64,000 nucleotides of DNA from Sulfolobales archaeon (GTDB lineage Archaea > Thermoproteota > Thermoprotei_A > Sulfolobales > NBVN01). A program made the position numbers and the translations under genes. Under the pieces are notes generated by a model. The model was not told the DNA's origin and did not search any database. It saw nothing but the letters and a program-made list of their open reading frames with translations. Position 1 is the stretch's first letter, and each line of letters begins with the position of its first letter. Of this stretch, positions 8,918-16,656 are shown piece by piece. Where the stretch lies: assembly GCA_026413885.1 (NCBI GenBank), contig JAOAKA010000003.1:1-64000 (forward strand), read 5' to 3'.

Positions 8918-9851
8918 TGTACTGACTTACTTCTCCCCCCACTTCATTTTCGATCTCTCTTCTCAGTAAATCTAGAGATGACTGATCTGAGATGACTACT
9001 TCTGTAAGAGCGCTAAACTCTCTCGCTAGACGTAGAGCATTCAGTATTTTAGCTTTAACATACTTTACGGACTGAGTCTTACTGAAGTCTACGTAAAATC
9101 TGAGGGAGCTCTCTCCCTCAGGAGCTACCTCCCTCATAACCACATCTACCGCAGTCTTATTTAAGCTGTAGACTAGAGCTCTAGTACTTACTTCTTTTAC
9201 TAAGCTCGAACGTGGTAAATTCTTTTTAACGAATATCTCTCTGAGATTGCCGTAGTTTATAGAGAGAATCATGTTGGAGCCGTACTCAGATACAAGTTTC
9301 TCTGCTTTATCGATACTCACTAATCCGAGACCCTTCAAGCAGTTTTCAACACTCTTCTTACTGAGTCCTAGGATATTTGAGATATCTGATATTCTTAGAC
9401 TACCCCGGTTAATCTCTCTCTCAATGAGTCCCACGTTTAGAGCTACGTAGAGTTCGTTGCGCCTATAGATAGTTATGAGTTCACGTTCTCTAATTACATT
9501 CTCCAGAGTTCTCTCATTACTTACGAAAATCTTTCCGTAATCGAAGACTATGTTATCGTAGACTTCGTCATCTATAACTATTGGAATACCGTCTAACGCA
9601 TCAGCAAACTTAGCTAGATCGTTTTCTACTTCACTATTAATACCAGAGCTCTTACTGGAGCTAATTCTAACGACTATACTTCCTTTATTACTAAGCTGCT
9701 GTGGTTTTCTGTCTTTAGAGTGCTCTCCAATAGTTGCTACGAAATCTATAGACCTCTCTCTATAGTTAATTGGATAGTCTAGCTCGACTACCTTATCAGC
9801 TACTCCTCTCAGTACGTCTCTTACCCTTCTAGAGACTGAACTTACGCTCAT
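8865..9851 (-). CDS. Putative HTH transcriptional regulator, COG1395-like
   Basis: The 328-residue protein contains a central helix-turn-helix candidate, ISDISNILGLSKKSVENCLK (around residues 156-175), between an N-terminal alpha/beta region and a C-terminal domain. The arrangement resembles the archaeal predicted regulators of COG1395. No effector-binding motif is obvious. It begins at ATG 9849-9851, with the rpiA gene divergent from it across a 90-base gap that must hold both promoters. Its last 53 bases lie inside the 3' end of the DUF373 gene on the other strand. Regulation of its neighbours is possible but not shown. Confidence 0.6.
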   Translation of the reverse strand: MSVSSVSRRVRDVLRGVADKVVELDYPINYRERSIDFVATIGEHSKDRKPQQLSNKGSIVVRISSSKSSGINSEVENDLAKFADALDGIPIVIDDEVYDNIVFDYGKIFVSNERTLENVIRERELITIYRRNELYVALNVGLIEREINRGSLRISDISNILGLSKKSVENCLKGLGLVSIDKAEKLVSEYGSNMILSINYGNLREIFVKKNLPRSSLVKEVSTRALVYSLNKTAVDVVMREVAPEGESSLRFYVDFSKTQSVKYVKAKILNALRLAREFSALTEVVISDQSSLDLLRREIENEVGGEVSQYIKFSSSSRVYTFQRSST

Positions 9852-9941
9852 CTAAGCTATATTTCTCTGGGGGAGTAATAAACATTAAACCTCTTCAACA
9901 CTCCATCTACGCAATTTATTCCTAGTAATAGATCCACAACA

Positions 9942-10643
9942 GTGGGAGAAAGATTGAGTGGAGAAATTGAAGTCGCCAGAAGGTCCGCAGCTATTAGAGT
10001 ATTAGAACACCTAGACACAGCTGAAGTAGTTGGATTAGGAACAGGCTCAACTATTGAGATATTTCTGAAAACTGCGTACGATAAACTAGCTAGGAAAACT
10101 CTGGTCACGTCATCAATAGATACAACTCTAGTAGCTAGATCTCTCGGCTTAAAGCTAGTGGAGCCGCTCGCTATTGATTACCTCGACCTCTACGTAGATT
10201 CAGCAGATGAAGTAGATCCTCTCGGGAGGATGGTCAAGGGGGGTGGGGGTGCTATGACTATGGAGAAGATACTTGCTTCCGCAGCAAATCTCAGAGTATT
10301 CGTAGTTGATGAACTAAAGGTAGTTCCGAAAATCCCCCACAGCAGTCCAGTGCCGATCGAAGTAGTTCCTCAAGCTATAAGCATAATTAAAAAGAAGATT
10401 GAGAGTGCTGGATTTGCGTGTCGTTTGAGAGTTCCCCATGGGAAGAGAGCTCCAGTAATTACAGACTTAGGTGGAGCTGTAATCGATACGATACCACCGA
10501 AAAACTGGGAACCAGAGGATATAGCGAGATTTTTAGAGAGTATACCTGGAGTAGTCGGGCACGGAATCTTCATAAACTACACAGATATCCTAGTTATCGG
10601 TAGACTTAGTGGTCAAGTAGAAGTTGTGTCCTACAGGAGGTAG
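9942..10643 (+). CDS. rpiA: Ribose-5-phosphate isomerase A
   Basis: The 233-residue enzyme interconverts ribose-5-phosphate and ribulose-5-phosphate, supplying nucleotide synthesis in an organism likely to use the ribulose-monophosphate route instead of an oxidative pentose pathway. It carries the phosphate-binding GLGTGST (about 32-38), the catalytic DSADEVD (about 84-90) and KGGGGAMTMEK (about 98-108), all typical of RpiA. Its length matches the family. The start is GTG at 9942, in caacagtGTG-like context without a strong ribosome-binding site. It stands alone on the plus strand between two minus-strand genes. Confidence 0.92.
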   Translation: MGERLSGEIEVARRSAAIRVLEHLDTAEVVGLGTGSTIEIFLKTAYDKLARKTLVTSSIDTTLVARSLGLKLVEPLAIDYLDLYVDSADEVDPLGRMVKGGGGAMTMEKILASAANLRVFVVDELKVVPKIPHSSPVPIEVVPQAISIIKKKIESAGFACRLRVPHGKRAPVITDLGGAVIDTIPPKNWEPEDIARFLESIPGVVGHGIFINYTDILVIGRLSGQVEVVSYRR

Positions 10644-10682
10644 TTGAAGTTATTTACGTAATTCACTATCAGGTAACTATTG

Positions 10683-11492
10683 CTACGGCATTAGACCTAC
10701 TTCGTAGGGACTGTAGTAGTACACTATCTCCCCATCTAGATAGTCTCTAATAATTTTCTTAGAAGCTTCAAACATATCTAGCTCTCCTCCTCTAACCCAC
10801 CCCCTCAATCTCGCGACTCCAGCTATGATCTCGTATGGATTATCTGATTCTATATTGTATGCCTCTAGAAACGCCTTCTTGTTGTATTTTAAGACCTTGA
10901 GCACTAAATCTACAGCCACTTTCTCCGGATTTTCGAGTTCGTCCACGGGTCTAGACCTTATGATAGACTCTACATCACCTCCCTCCGGGGGAACTATGCC
11001 CGGAGTGTCGATTAAGTAAATCCCTCCCCCGATGTTGAATAGTCTTGCTCTAAAGGTGTATCCAGGAGACCCTGGATAAGGTGATGTCGAAGCCGAATGT
11101 CTTCCTTTGAGGACATTTACGAGTGTAGACTTGCCTACCTTAGGTAGCCCAAATATAGATACTACAATTCTACCTTCTACAGTACGAGATTTCTGGGTAA
11201 TTCTCTTCAAGTTCCTTCTCAGAATATGTGTACCAAGTCTACTGCGAGCTGATATATAGACAGCTCTATATCTAAGTTTTTTCTCAAAGTATTCTTTCCA
11301 CTCTTCACATATATCTCTCGGAACTAAGTCTGCCTTATTGATGACCACTAGGAGCGGCTTACCGGAGTTAGTAACTATCTTCTCTAGCCTAGTGCTTCTA
11401 GTATTGAGAGGGTCTCGCGAGTCTGTGAGTTCTAGCACCACATGTGATAGCTCAACTAATTCTCTAACTAGTCTCCAGCTAGCGAACTTCAT
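10683..11492 (-). CDS. Circularly permuted GTPase (YlqF/RbgA/Nog2-like)
   Basis: The G motifs occur in permuted order: NKADLV (G4, about 51-56) precedes GLPKVGKST (G1, about 113-121), then DTPG (G3). This order defines the circularly permuted GTPases that assist large-subunit ribosome assembly (bacterial YlqF, eukaryotic Nog2/Lsg1). The 269-residue length and the N-terminal VVLELTDSRDPLNTRS signature fit. A C-terminal helical region follows. It probably works in the cytoplasm on 50S maturation, although an archaeal substrate has not been read from the sequence. It is followed on the same strand, across 33 bases, from the small ORF at 11526-11846, with which it may be co-transcribed. Confidence 0.85.
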   Translation of the reverse strand: MKFASWRLVRELVELSHVVLELTDSRDPLNTRSTRLEKIVTNSGKPLLVVINKADLVPRDICEEWKEYFEKKLRYRAVYISARSRLGTHILRRNLKRITQKSRTVEGRIVVSIFGLPKVGKSTLVNVLKGRHSASTSPYPGSPGYTFRARLFNIGGGIYLIDTPGIVPPEGGDVESIIRSRPVDELENPEKVAVDLVLKVLKYNKKAFLEAYNIESDNPYEIIAGVARLRGWVRGGELDMFEASKKIIRDYLDGEIVYYYSPYEVGLMP

Positions 11493-11525
11493 CTAAATTA
11501 ACCTAGAAAGACCTGGAAACACTGT

Positions 11526-11846
11526 CTATGCTTTACTCCTATGTCTCAATATAGTGTCTTCACTAATTATCCACACACTCCCAGGACTGCATCTAACACT
11601 AGCAAACTCCTTATTAAAGAGCTCGCGGTCTAACATACATGTAAGAAATCCGTGACCGGATTGATCTACTAGTTCTAGCTTAACTGATCTTTCAGCTTCT
11701 TGAACTACTATTTCTTTAGGAGCTCTCACTAGTCCAGATACGATCATGTAGAATCTCTTCTCTCCTAGGAGGATAGATAGAAGTGCGTCAAATCTATTAT
11801 CGTAAGTCTTAAATACACGTTGAATTTCGCTCATATCCACCCTCAC
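11526..11846 (-). CDS. Hypothetical small protein, 106 residues
   Basis: I do not recognise this protein. It is a compact mixed alpha/beta sequence with an N-terminal helix (MSEIQRVFKTYDNRFDALLS) and a central strand-rich part (RFYMIVSGLV, VKLELVDQSG), with no signal peptide or membrane span. It sits just upstream of the permuted GTPase gene on the same strand, and both may derive from one promoter in the 11850-11940 gap that also serves the divergent methyltransferase. Two nearby Met codons make the start uncertain (11846 or 11834). Confidence 0.55.
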   Translation of the reverse strand: MRVDMSEIQRVFKTYDNRFDALLSILLGEKRFYMIVSGLVRAPKEIVVQEAERSVKLELVDQSGHGFLTCMLDRELFNKEFASVRCSPGSVWIISEDTILRHRSKA

Positions 11847-11944
11847 CTACGTTCTTATACACACTAAAAAACCTTAGAAATATGTGAGGGTAAATACCCC
11901 CGGAAATACTCACTCCTCCACGCTAATTCACTTTAAGAGGTTGT

Positions 11945-13171
11945 GTGATTAGACTTAGAGTAATATTACTAGCTAGAACTCGTAGTGTAGAGACCGCAAT
12001 GAACTATCTCGACTACGATCTCCGACTGCTTGAGTCTCTGCGAAGAGTTTATGGAGAGAGCATTGAGTCGTTTCTAGAGAGTGTGAAGTCTCCTGGACGT
12101 AGGCTATACGTTAGAGTAAACACTATGAGGATAGACTCCGGTAGATTAGTTGATAGATTGAGGAGTAGAGGGATAGAGGTGTCTCGGGATGAAGAACTAG
12201 CTGAAGCCATCTACTTTAGAGTTGAAGGACCGTTCAACATATCGAGTAGAGATAAGGTAGTTGTAGCAGTAAAAGAAGCTGCTGAGTCAGTAGCACTTGG
12301 AGCTAATCTCTACGCACCAGGTGTCTTAAAGTGCTACCACAATGTCAGAAAAGGTGATGAAGTAACTGTAGTCACGAAAACTGGAATCCCCGTAGCTGAG
12401 GGAGTTGTCGTAAGAGAGTGTCACGAAGCTATCAGCAGCGGCCACGGCTTAGTAGTAGAGATATTCAAGCCTCTGTATAGAGCTGTGAGAGTTAGAGAAC
12501 TTCCAGAGTTTGATGAGGGCCTCATATACCCGCAGAGTCTCCCAGCTATGTACGTAGCTAGACAGCTAGGTCTAAAGTCTGGAGGAGTTGTAGTAGATCT
12601 CTGTGCGTCTCCCGGTGGGAAGACTGGACACGCAGTCGAGCTCTCCCGCGGAGGAGTATTGGTAGTAGCTTTCGATAGGTCTAAAAGTAAAGTAGATAGA
12701 ATGAGGAAAGAACTCTCGAGACTAGGGCACCTACCCTACGTACAGACTTGGGTGGCTGACTCTAGATATGTACACGTAGACTTCCCCTGGCTGAGAGCGG
12801 ATGAAGTAGTTGTAGACCCACCGTGCTCCACTCTAGGAGTGAGACCCAAGCTAGAAGATAGAAAGAAATACGAAGATATCCTAACACTTAAAAAATACCA
12901 GCTCCAGTTTCTGAAAGCAGCTTCGAAAATAGTTAAGCCGGGAGGAGCTATCGTCTACTCTACCTGCACAGTTACAGTAGAGGAAAACGAAGAAGTAGTT
13001 GAAGAGTTGTTGGAGGAAGAAAAGTGCCTGGATGTAGGTGAAGTCCACGTAGAGAGAGCTTCTAGAGGAATCTACGGGCAGTTTAAACAAGCCTACACAC
13101 GCTTCCACCCACACATACACGATCTTCCAGGATACTTCATAGCGAAGATCGTTAAGAAGAGTAGTTGTTGA
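11945..13171 (+). CDS. PUA-domain RNA cytosine-C5 methyltransferase (NSUN family)
   Basis: The protein combines an N-terminal region, a PUA RNA-binding domain (about residues 90-170, with KGDEVTVVTKTGIPVAEG) and a Rossmann methyltransferase domain with VVDLCASPGGKTGH for SAM binding, VVDPPCS with the release cysteine, and YSTCTVTVEENE with the catalytic cysteine. The arrangement resembles NSUN6-type enzymes, which methylate C5 of cytosines in tRNA; the target here is inferred. The GTG start at 11945 follows a ctttaag TATA-like element closely and suggests a leaderless mRNA, while ATG 11999 is an alternative nearer the usual family start. A second NSUN-type gene is at 43026. Confidence 0.87.
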   Translation: MIRLRVILLARTRSVETAMNYLDYDLRLLESLRRVYGESIESFLESVKSPGRRLYVRVNTMRIDSGRLVDRLRSRGIEVSRDEELAEAIYFRVEGPFNISSRDKVVVAVKEAAESVALGANLYAPGVLKCYHNVRKGDEVTVVTKTGIPVAEGVVVRECHEAISSGHGLVVEIFKPLYRAVRVRELPEFDEGLIYPQSLPAMYVARQLGLKSGGVVVDLCASPGGKTGHAVELSRGGVLVVAFDRSKSKVDRMRKELSRLGHLPYVQTWVADSRYVHVDFPWLRADEVVVDPPCSTLGVRPKLEDRKKYEDILTLKKYQLQFLKAASKIVKPGGAIVYSTCTVTVEENEEVVEELLEEEKCLDVGEVHVERASRGIYGQFKQAYTRFHPHIHDLPGYFIAKIVKKSSC

Positions 13172-13264
13172 GTGTCATATTCAGTTCTCCACCACAACTG
13201 ATGTGTAGGTAGGATTCTGTCTGTATAGAACAGACATCAGACATAGGTCAGAAACACGAGCCTA

Positions 13265-13376
13265 CATCAATACTCAGACGGCAGATTGTCTTCATCCCGC
13301 CGCAGCTCTTCTTTCCTATAGTTTTTCCACTACTTCAGATACCGGCAGATCCTGTCCACATCTCCATGCCATTTGA
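13265..13376 (-). pseudogene. vapB: Probable decayed VapB-type antitoxin fragment
   Basis: On the minus strand the frame ending at TAG 13316-13318 reads MAWRCGQDLPVSEVVEKL, stop, ERRAAAG, stop. The phrase LPVSEVVEKL followed by a basic tail is the signature of C-terminal helices in archaeal VapB-like antitoxins (consensus xPVSEVVxELLxxxxRR). The N-terminal half is missing and stops interrupt it. A toxin-like start follows immediately in another frame (MKTICRLSIDVGSCF, then stop). This suggests a dead VapBC pair in an otherwise unexplained gap. The match is short, so confidence is limited. Confidence 0.3.
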
Positions 13377-13402
13377 GTTTTTAAGTTTTAACGTGGATTA
13401 GC

Positions 13403-13422
13403 CGGCTTTAGAGCCGCTTTTT
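13403..13422 (+). terminator. Hairpin plus T-tract on the plus strand
   Basis: CGGCT (13403-13407), a TTAG loop and AGCCG (13412-13416) form a perfect five-base-pair stem, followed by a run of five T. This is an intrinsic-terminator-like structure for rightward transcription, placed just before the 3' end of the opposing UPF0282 gene. It may end transcripts of the methyltransferase gene, whose stop is 230 bases upstream. Confidence 0.35.
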
Positions 13423-13433
13423 AGCTGCTTCAA

Positions 13434-14246
13434 TTACTCTTCTCTAGAAATTCCATATAACTCACTTCTTCTAGCTTCAAGAAGATTTAATTCCACTCCT
13501 AGGAGTTCAGCTGCTGAGATAGGTTTTCTAGTTGAAGACCTGGAGACCTCTTTAAACAACTCAACGTAGTTTAAATCTCTCATTAGGTGGTGGTCTACGA
13601 CTAGAGTCTCAACGCAGTCAGATAGTTTAACCAGGTTTTCTCTAGCTATCTGAACCTCTCTCTGAGTGTAGGCTCTCCCAACTAGATATGTTGGGGGGCC
13701 GTCAACTATAGATACTGTAGAACCACACGCAAATCTAACTACGTAGTCTTCGAGAGGTCCCTCCACATCAGAAGAAAAGCTGAATACATCTCCACTATCT
13801 TCAATTCTAACCATAACTACGTATCCGAGTTTAACTGTGTTTCCGTGAGGCACCGGGTTTGAGAAAACTATCTTAGTGCTACCGAACTCGAATGCTTTAC
13901 CGTCTGCTATCTGAACTCTAGCTCCAGCATTCTTCACTATCTTCAGAAACTTTGAGGCTCTAATCTTCTGGGAGATGTTTATATTCTCCACGGGGTTTTT
14001 AATTAGTAGGAACTTTGAAGAATATCTATCAGTAGGAATTCTGTAGCCGGGGTCGTGGTGGTCGTAGTGGTAGTGTGTTACAATAACTACGTCTACATCT
14101 AGTAGCTCACTCGCTATTTTAGATATAGAATTCTCTAGCTGCCTCAGCTCTATCTCGTGAGGTGGGAAGCCGTATCTAACTGGAGCTAGAGCTGCTGAAG
14201 GGTCTATGAAGACTCTCACACTCTTGGTAGATACTACGGTAGCCAT
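13434..14246 (-). CDS. UPF0282 family metallo-beta-lactamase-fold hydrolase
   Basis: The protein carries the metallo-beta-lactamase metal motif THYHYDHHDPGY (about residues 57-68), a downstream VPHG histidine, FSSDVEGP and a late VDHH. This is the pattern of the archaeal UPF0282/COG2248 family. ATG 14244-14246 is the first canonical start, but the family's N-terminal block lies further upstream in the same frame: codons 14247-14291 encode IEVVPIAFDSLGVRS, and a stop precedes them at 14301-14303. The true start is therefore probably the ATC at 14289-14291, behind an atgtgag ribosome-binding site and correctly placed below a TATA-like cttaaaag. Function is unknown; RNA or phosphoester hydrolysis is typical of the fold. 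Confidence 0.85.
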   Translation of the reverse strand: MATVVSTKSVRVFIDPSAALAPVRYGFPPHEIELRQLENSISKIASELLDVDVVIVTHYHYDHHDPGYRIPTDRYSSKFLLIKNPVENINISQKIRASKFLKIVKNAGARVQIADGKAFEFGSTKIVFSNPVPHGNTVKLGYVVMVRIEDSGDVFSFSSDVEGPLEDYVVRFACGSTVSIVDGPPTYLVGRAYTQREVQIARENLVKLSDCVETLVVDHHLMRDLNYVELFKEVSRSSTRKPISAAELLGVELNLLEARRSELYGISREE

Positions 14247-14329
14247 AGACCTAACTCCAAGACTATCGAAAGCTATCGGAACTACCTCGATGTTCTCACA
14301 TCAATTACGCCGCACTTAGACTAATATCT

Positions 14330-14345
14330 CATCTTTTAAGCCCCA
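14330..14345. promoter_or_regulatory. Shared TATA-like element for divergent UPF0282 and M42 genes
   Basis: The single sequence tcttttaagcc reads cttttaag rightward and cttaaaag leftward, both matching the TATA core seen elsewhere here. Starts about 26 bases away fall near 14362 (rightward, 10 bases before ATG 14372) and near 14311 (leftward, about 20 bases before the ATC codon at 14291). No other TATA-like element is obvious in this intergenic space, so both genes probably use it. Confidence 0.4.
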
Positions 14346-14353
14346 AATTAAAT

Positions 14354-15481
14354 GTGCAGCGGGTCGAATCTATGTATGAAATAACTAGAGATAGAGCTTT
14401 TCAATTACTTAAAAAGCTATCTGAAGCTATAGGTCCTTCAGGATTTGAAGACTCGATACGTGAGATAGTTGTTGATGAATTGAGACCTTACGCTGACTCT
14501 ATGTGGGTTGATTCTCTAGGGAATGTGATAGCTGTAAAGAAGGGCTCTAGAGGTAGCGGTAGGTTGATGCTTGCTGGACACATGGATGAGATAGGTCTCA
14601 TAGTGAGTCACATCGATCAGAGAGGATTTCTGAGGTTCCAGCCTATAGGTGGGGTATCTGAGAGAGTTCTACTGGGACAGAGAGTTATCATCAAGACACG
14701 TGAAGGAAGAGTTGTAAGAGGTGTCATAGGAAGCAAACCTCCGCATATAATGAAGCCCGAGGAACTCAAACAAGTTCCCGAGATTAAAGATATGTATATA
14801 GATGTAGGTACTTCAAGTAGAGAAGAAGTAGAGAAGATAGGTATCTCCATTGGGTCTATAGCTGTATTTGAGAGAGACCTATCCTTCATTGGTTCATCAG
14901 ATATAGTCACCGGGAAAGCTCTAGACGATAGAGTAGGTCTTGCAGCTACAGTAGAGGCGTTTAAGGCTGTAGACGGTAATGAAGTCGATGTTTACGCTGT
15001 CGCCACTGTTCAGGAGGAAGTAGGTCTTAAGGGTGCTAGAGTAGCTGCTTACTCAATAACTCCTGACGTAGCTCTAGCTCTAGATGTCACTATTGCGAGT
15101 GATGTAGCTGGTGTTCCAGAGCAAGAGTGGATAACTCAGCTGGGGAGAGGACCAGCGATCAAGGTGGTTGACGGAAGAGCCGCCACAGGGCTAATAGCTC
15201 ACCCAACTGTTAGAGATAAACTCGTAGAAATCGCTAGACAATACAATATACCTCACCAAGTTGAAGTAGCTCCCGGTGGTACTACTGACGCATCAATTAT
15301 TGCGCTAAATAAGGAAGGTGTTCCAGCAGCAACTGTCTCTATACCATCTAGATACATACACTCACCAGTCGAAATCATACACTTAAGCGACTTAGTGAAC
15401 GCCGCTAAACTAACAGCACTCTTCTCCTCTAAGATATCCTCTGAGTGGGCTCTATCTATATCTAAGAGGGTCATTAAGTGA
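14354..15481 (+). CDS. M42-family metallo-aminopeptidase (TET-like)
   Basis: The 375-residue enzyme has the full M42 set of metal ligands and catalytic residues: GHMDEIG (near 75-81), KALDDRVG, VQEEVGLKG with the glutamate pair, LDVTIASD, and SRYIHSPVE near the C-terminus, plus an inserted PA-like domain. Archaeal relatives form dodecameric tetrahedra that trim peptides released by the proteasome in the cytoplasm. GTG 14354 gives six extra residues; ATG 14372 is better placed relative to the shared promoter at 14330-14345. The stop overlaps the next start as GTGA, so it is co-transcribed with the tRNA-binding OB protein. An endoglucanase label sometimes given to this family is unlikely. Confidence 0.88.
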   Translation: MQRVESMYEITRDRAFQLLKKLSEAIGPSGFEDSIREIVVDELRPYADSMWVDSLGNVIAVKKGSRGSGRLMLAGHMDEIGLIVSHIDQRGFLRFQPIGGVSERVLLGQRVIIKTREGRVVRGVIGSKPPHIMKPEELKQVPEIKDMYIDVGTSSREEVEKIGISIGSIAVFERDLSFIGSSDIVTGKALDDRVGLAATVEAFKAVDGNEVDVYAVATVQEEVGLKGARVAAYSITPDVALALDVTIASDVAGVPEQEWITQLGRGPAIKVVDGRAATGLIAHPTVRDKLVEIARQYNIPHQVEVAPGGTTDASIIALNKEGVPAATVSIPSRYIHSPVEIIHLSDLVNAAKLTALFSSKISSEWALSISKRVIK

Positions 15482-15816
15482 GTAAGAGCGGAGAAATAGA
15501 AATAGAGGAGTTTTCGAAAGTAGACCTTAGAGTTGGTGTCGTTAAGAAAGCTGAGAGAGTCCCCGGCTCTAAGAAACTGATGAAGCTAGTAGTGGACTTA
15601 GGGATTGAAGAACGACAGTTAGTAGCTGGGATAGCTGAGTGGTATAATCCTGAAGAATTAGTAGGTAAGCATGTTGTAGTAGTAGCCAATCTAAAGCCAA
15701 AGAGAATCATGGGCCATCTATCTCAAGGAATGGTGCTAGCAACCTGCGATGAGCACTCTAAACCAGTCTTAGTGACAGTCTCAGAACCTGTGAATCCTGG
15801 AGCAAAAATCTGCTGA
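15478..15816 (+). CDS. tRNA-binding OB-fold protein (MetRS beta-subunit / CsaA-like)
   Basis: The 112-residue protein is a stand-alone tRNA-binding domain: KVDLRVGVV at the start, VDLG and LVAGIAEWYNPEEL in the middle, then VVVVANLKPKRIMGHLSQGM, the classic EMAP-II/Arc1p/MetRS-C motif. In many archaea it acts as a detached C-terminal domain (beta subunit) of methionyl-tRNA synthetase; CsaA-like chaperone activity is the alternative. The GTG start overlaps the stop of the M42 gene by four bases. The methionyl synthetase catalytic gene is not in the window. Confidence 0.8.
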   Translation: MSKSGEIEIEEFSKVDLRVGVVKKAERVPGSKKLMKLVVDLGIEERQLVAGIAEWYNPEELVGKHVVVVANLKPKRIMGHLSQGMVLATCDEHSKPVLVTVSEPVNPGAKIC

Positions 15817-15837
15817 ATCCCGGGACTCCACTCTTTT

Positions 15838-16656
15838 TTGCCCTACTATTTAGTTCATAGGGTAGTTGAATTGGTTATTGCATACCAACACATAGCGCTC
15901 TTAGTGGCTCTTACAGTAGTAGCACAGAGTCTCAGTATGGGAGCTACCGCTATCTGCTATGTTCGAGGTTCTCTAGCTACAGTATCTGTGAGCTTCTATG
16001 TCGAGTCTGAGTATACTACTATACCGACTATCGGCAAAGTTCTAGCTATAGTGAATACATCTAGAAATACTTTCGTAGGCTATCAGAGCAACTATCTAGA
16101 AGTACTAAGTCTAGAGGTGCCGGCGAATGTTACTATTACGTATCTAACCGAGCTATTCGAATACCGAAGTGGTGAGTATTCTACTGAGTTCTACAATCCT
16201 TATAGAGTTCTCGCAATATATCTACCTCCTAATTCAATAGTTGCAGAGGTTTCTAACTTAACTCACTTTCGCAGAGCTGGAGAATACTACGAGCTACTTT
16301 TTTCAGAAGGCTATGTTAAACTAGTCTATCTCCTAGTAGAACCAAAAACCGGCGGCGTCTCTGGAGTCAGCTGGGTCTGGATAGCGGTTGGTAGTGGAGC
16401 TGCGGCTGGTACTCTAGCTTACTACATCATAGTTAGGCGGAGAAGGGGGGTGGAGGAGCTGGAGGCTTTAGACGAGAGAGATAGAGCGATAATTAACGCA
16501 TTAAAATCCGGCCCTATAACACCGCAGGAACTAATAGAACTCACAGATATGTCTAAAGCAACATTCTATAGGAGGATTAAGAGGCTTATCTCCATGGGAT
16601 ACATAGAACAAATAAAGAAGGAGGGTAAGGTATACTACAGACTGAAGAAGAGTTAG
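15838..16656 (+). CDS. Membrane-anchored protein with C-terminal winged helix
   Basis: A hydrophobic N-terminus (about residues 10-38, signal peptide or anchor) precedes an extracytoplasmic beta-rich domain with several N-x-S/T sites. A second transmembrane span (VSWVWIAVGSGAAAGTLAYY, about 180-200) is followed by RRRR and a winged-helix domain (ITPQELIELTDMSKATFYRR, about 225-245). The topology places the sensor outside and the DNA-binding domain in the cytoplasm, as in archaeal one-component membrane regulators. The outer ligand is unknown. The TTG start follows a TTTTTT run. Its 3' end overlaps the convergent M50 protease gene by four bases. Confidence 0.72.
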   Translation: MPYYLVHRVVELVIAYQHIALLVALTVVAQSLSMGATAICYVRGSLATVSVSFYVESEYTTIPTIGKVLAIVNTSRNTFVGYQSNYLEVLSLEVPANVTITYLTELFEYRSGEYSTEFYNPYRVLAIYLPPNSIVAEVSNLTHFRRAGEYYELLFSEGYVKLVYLLVEPKTGGVSGVSWVWIAVGSGAAAGTLAYYIIVRRRRGVEELEALDERDRAIINALKSGPITPQELIELTDMSKATFYRRIKRLISMGYIEQIKKEGKVYYRLKKS

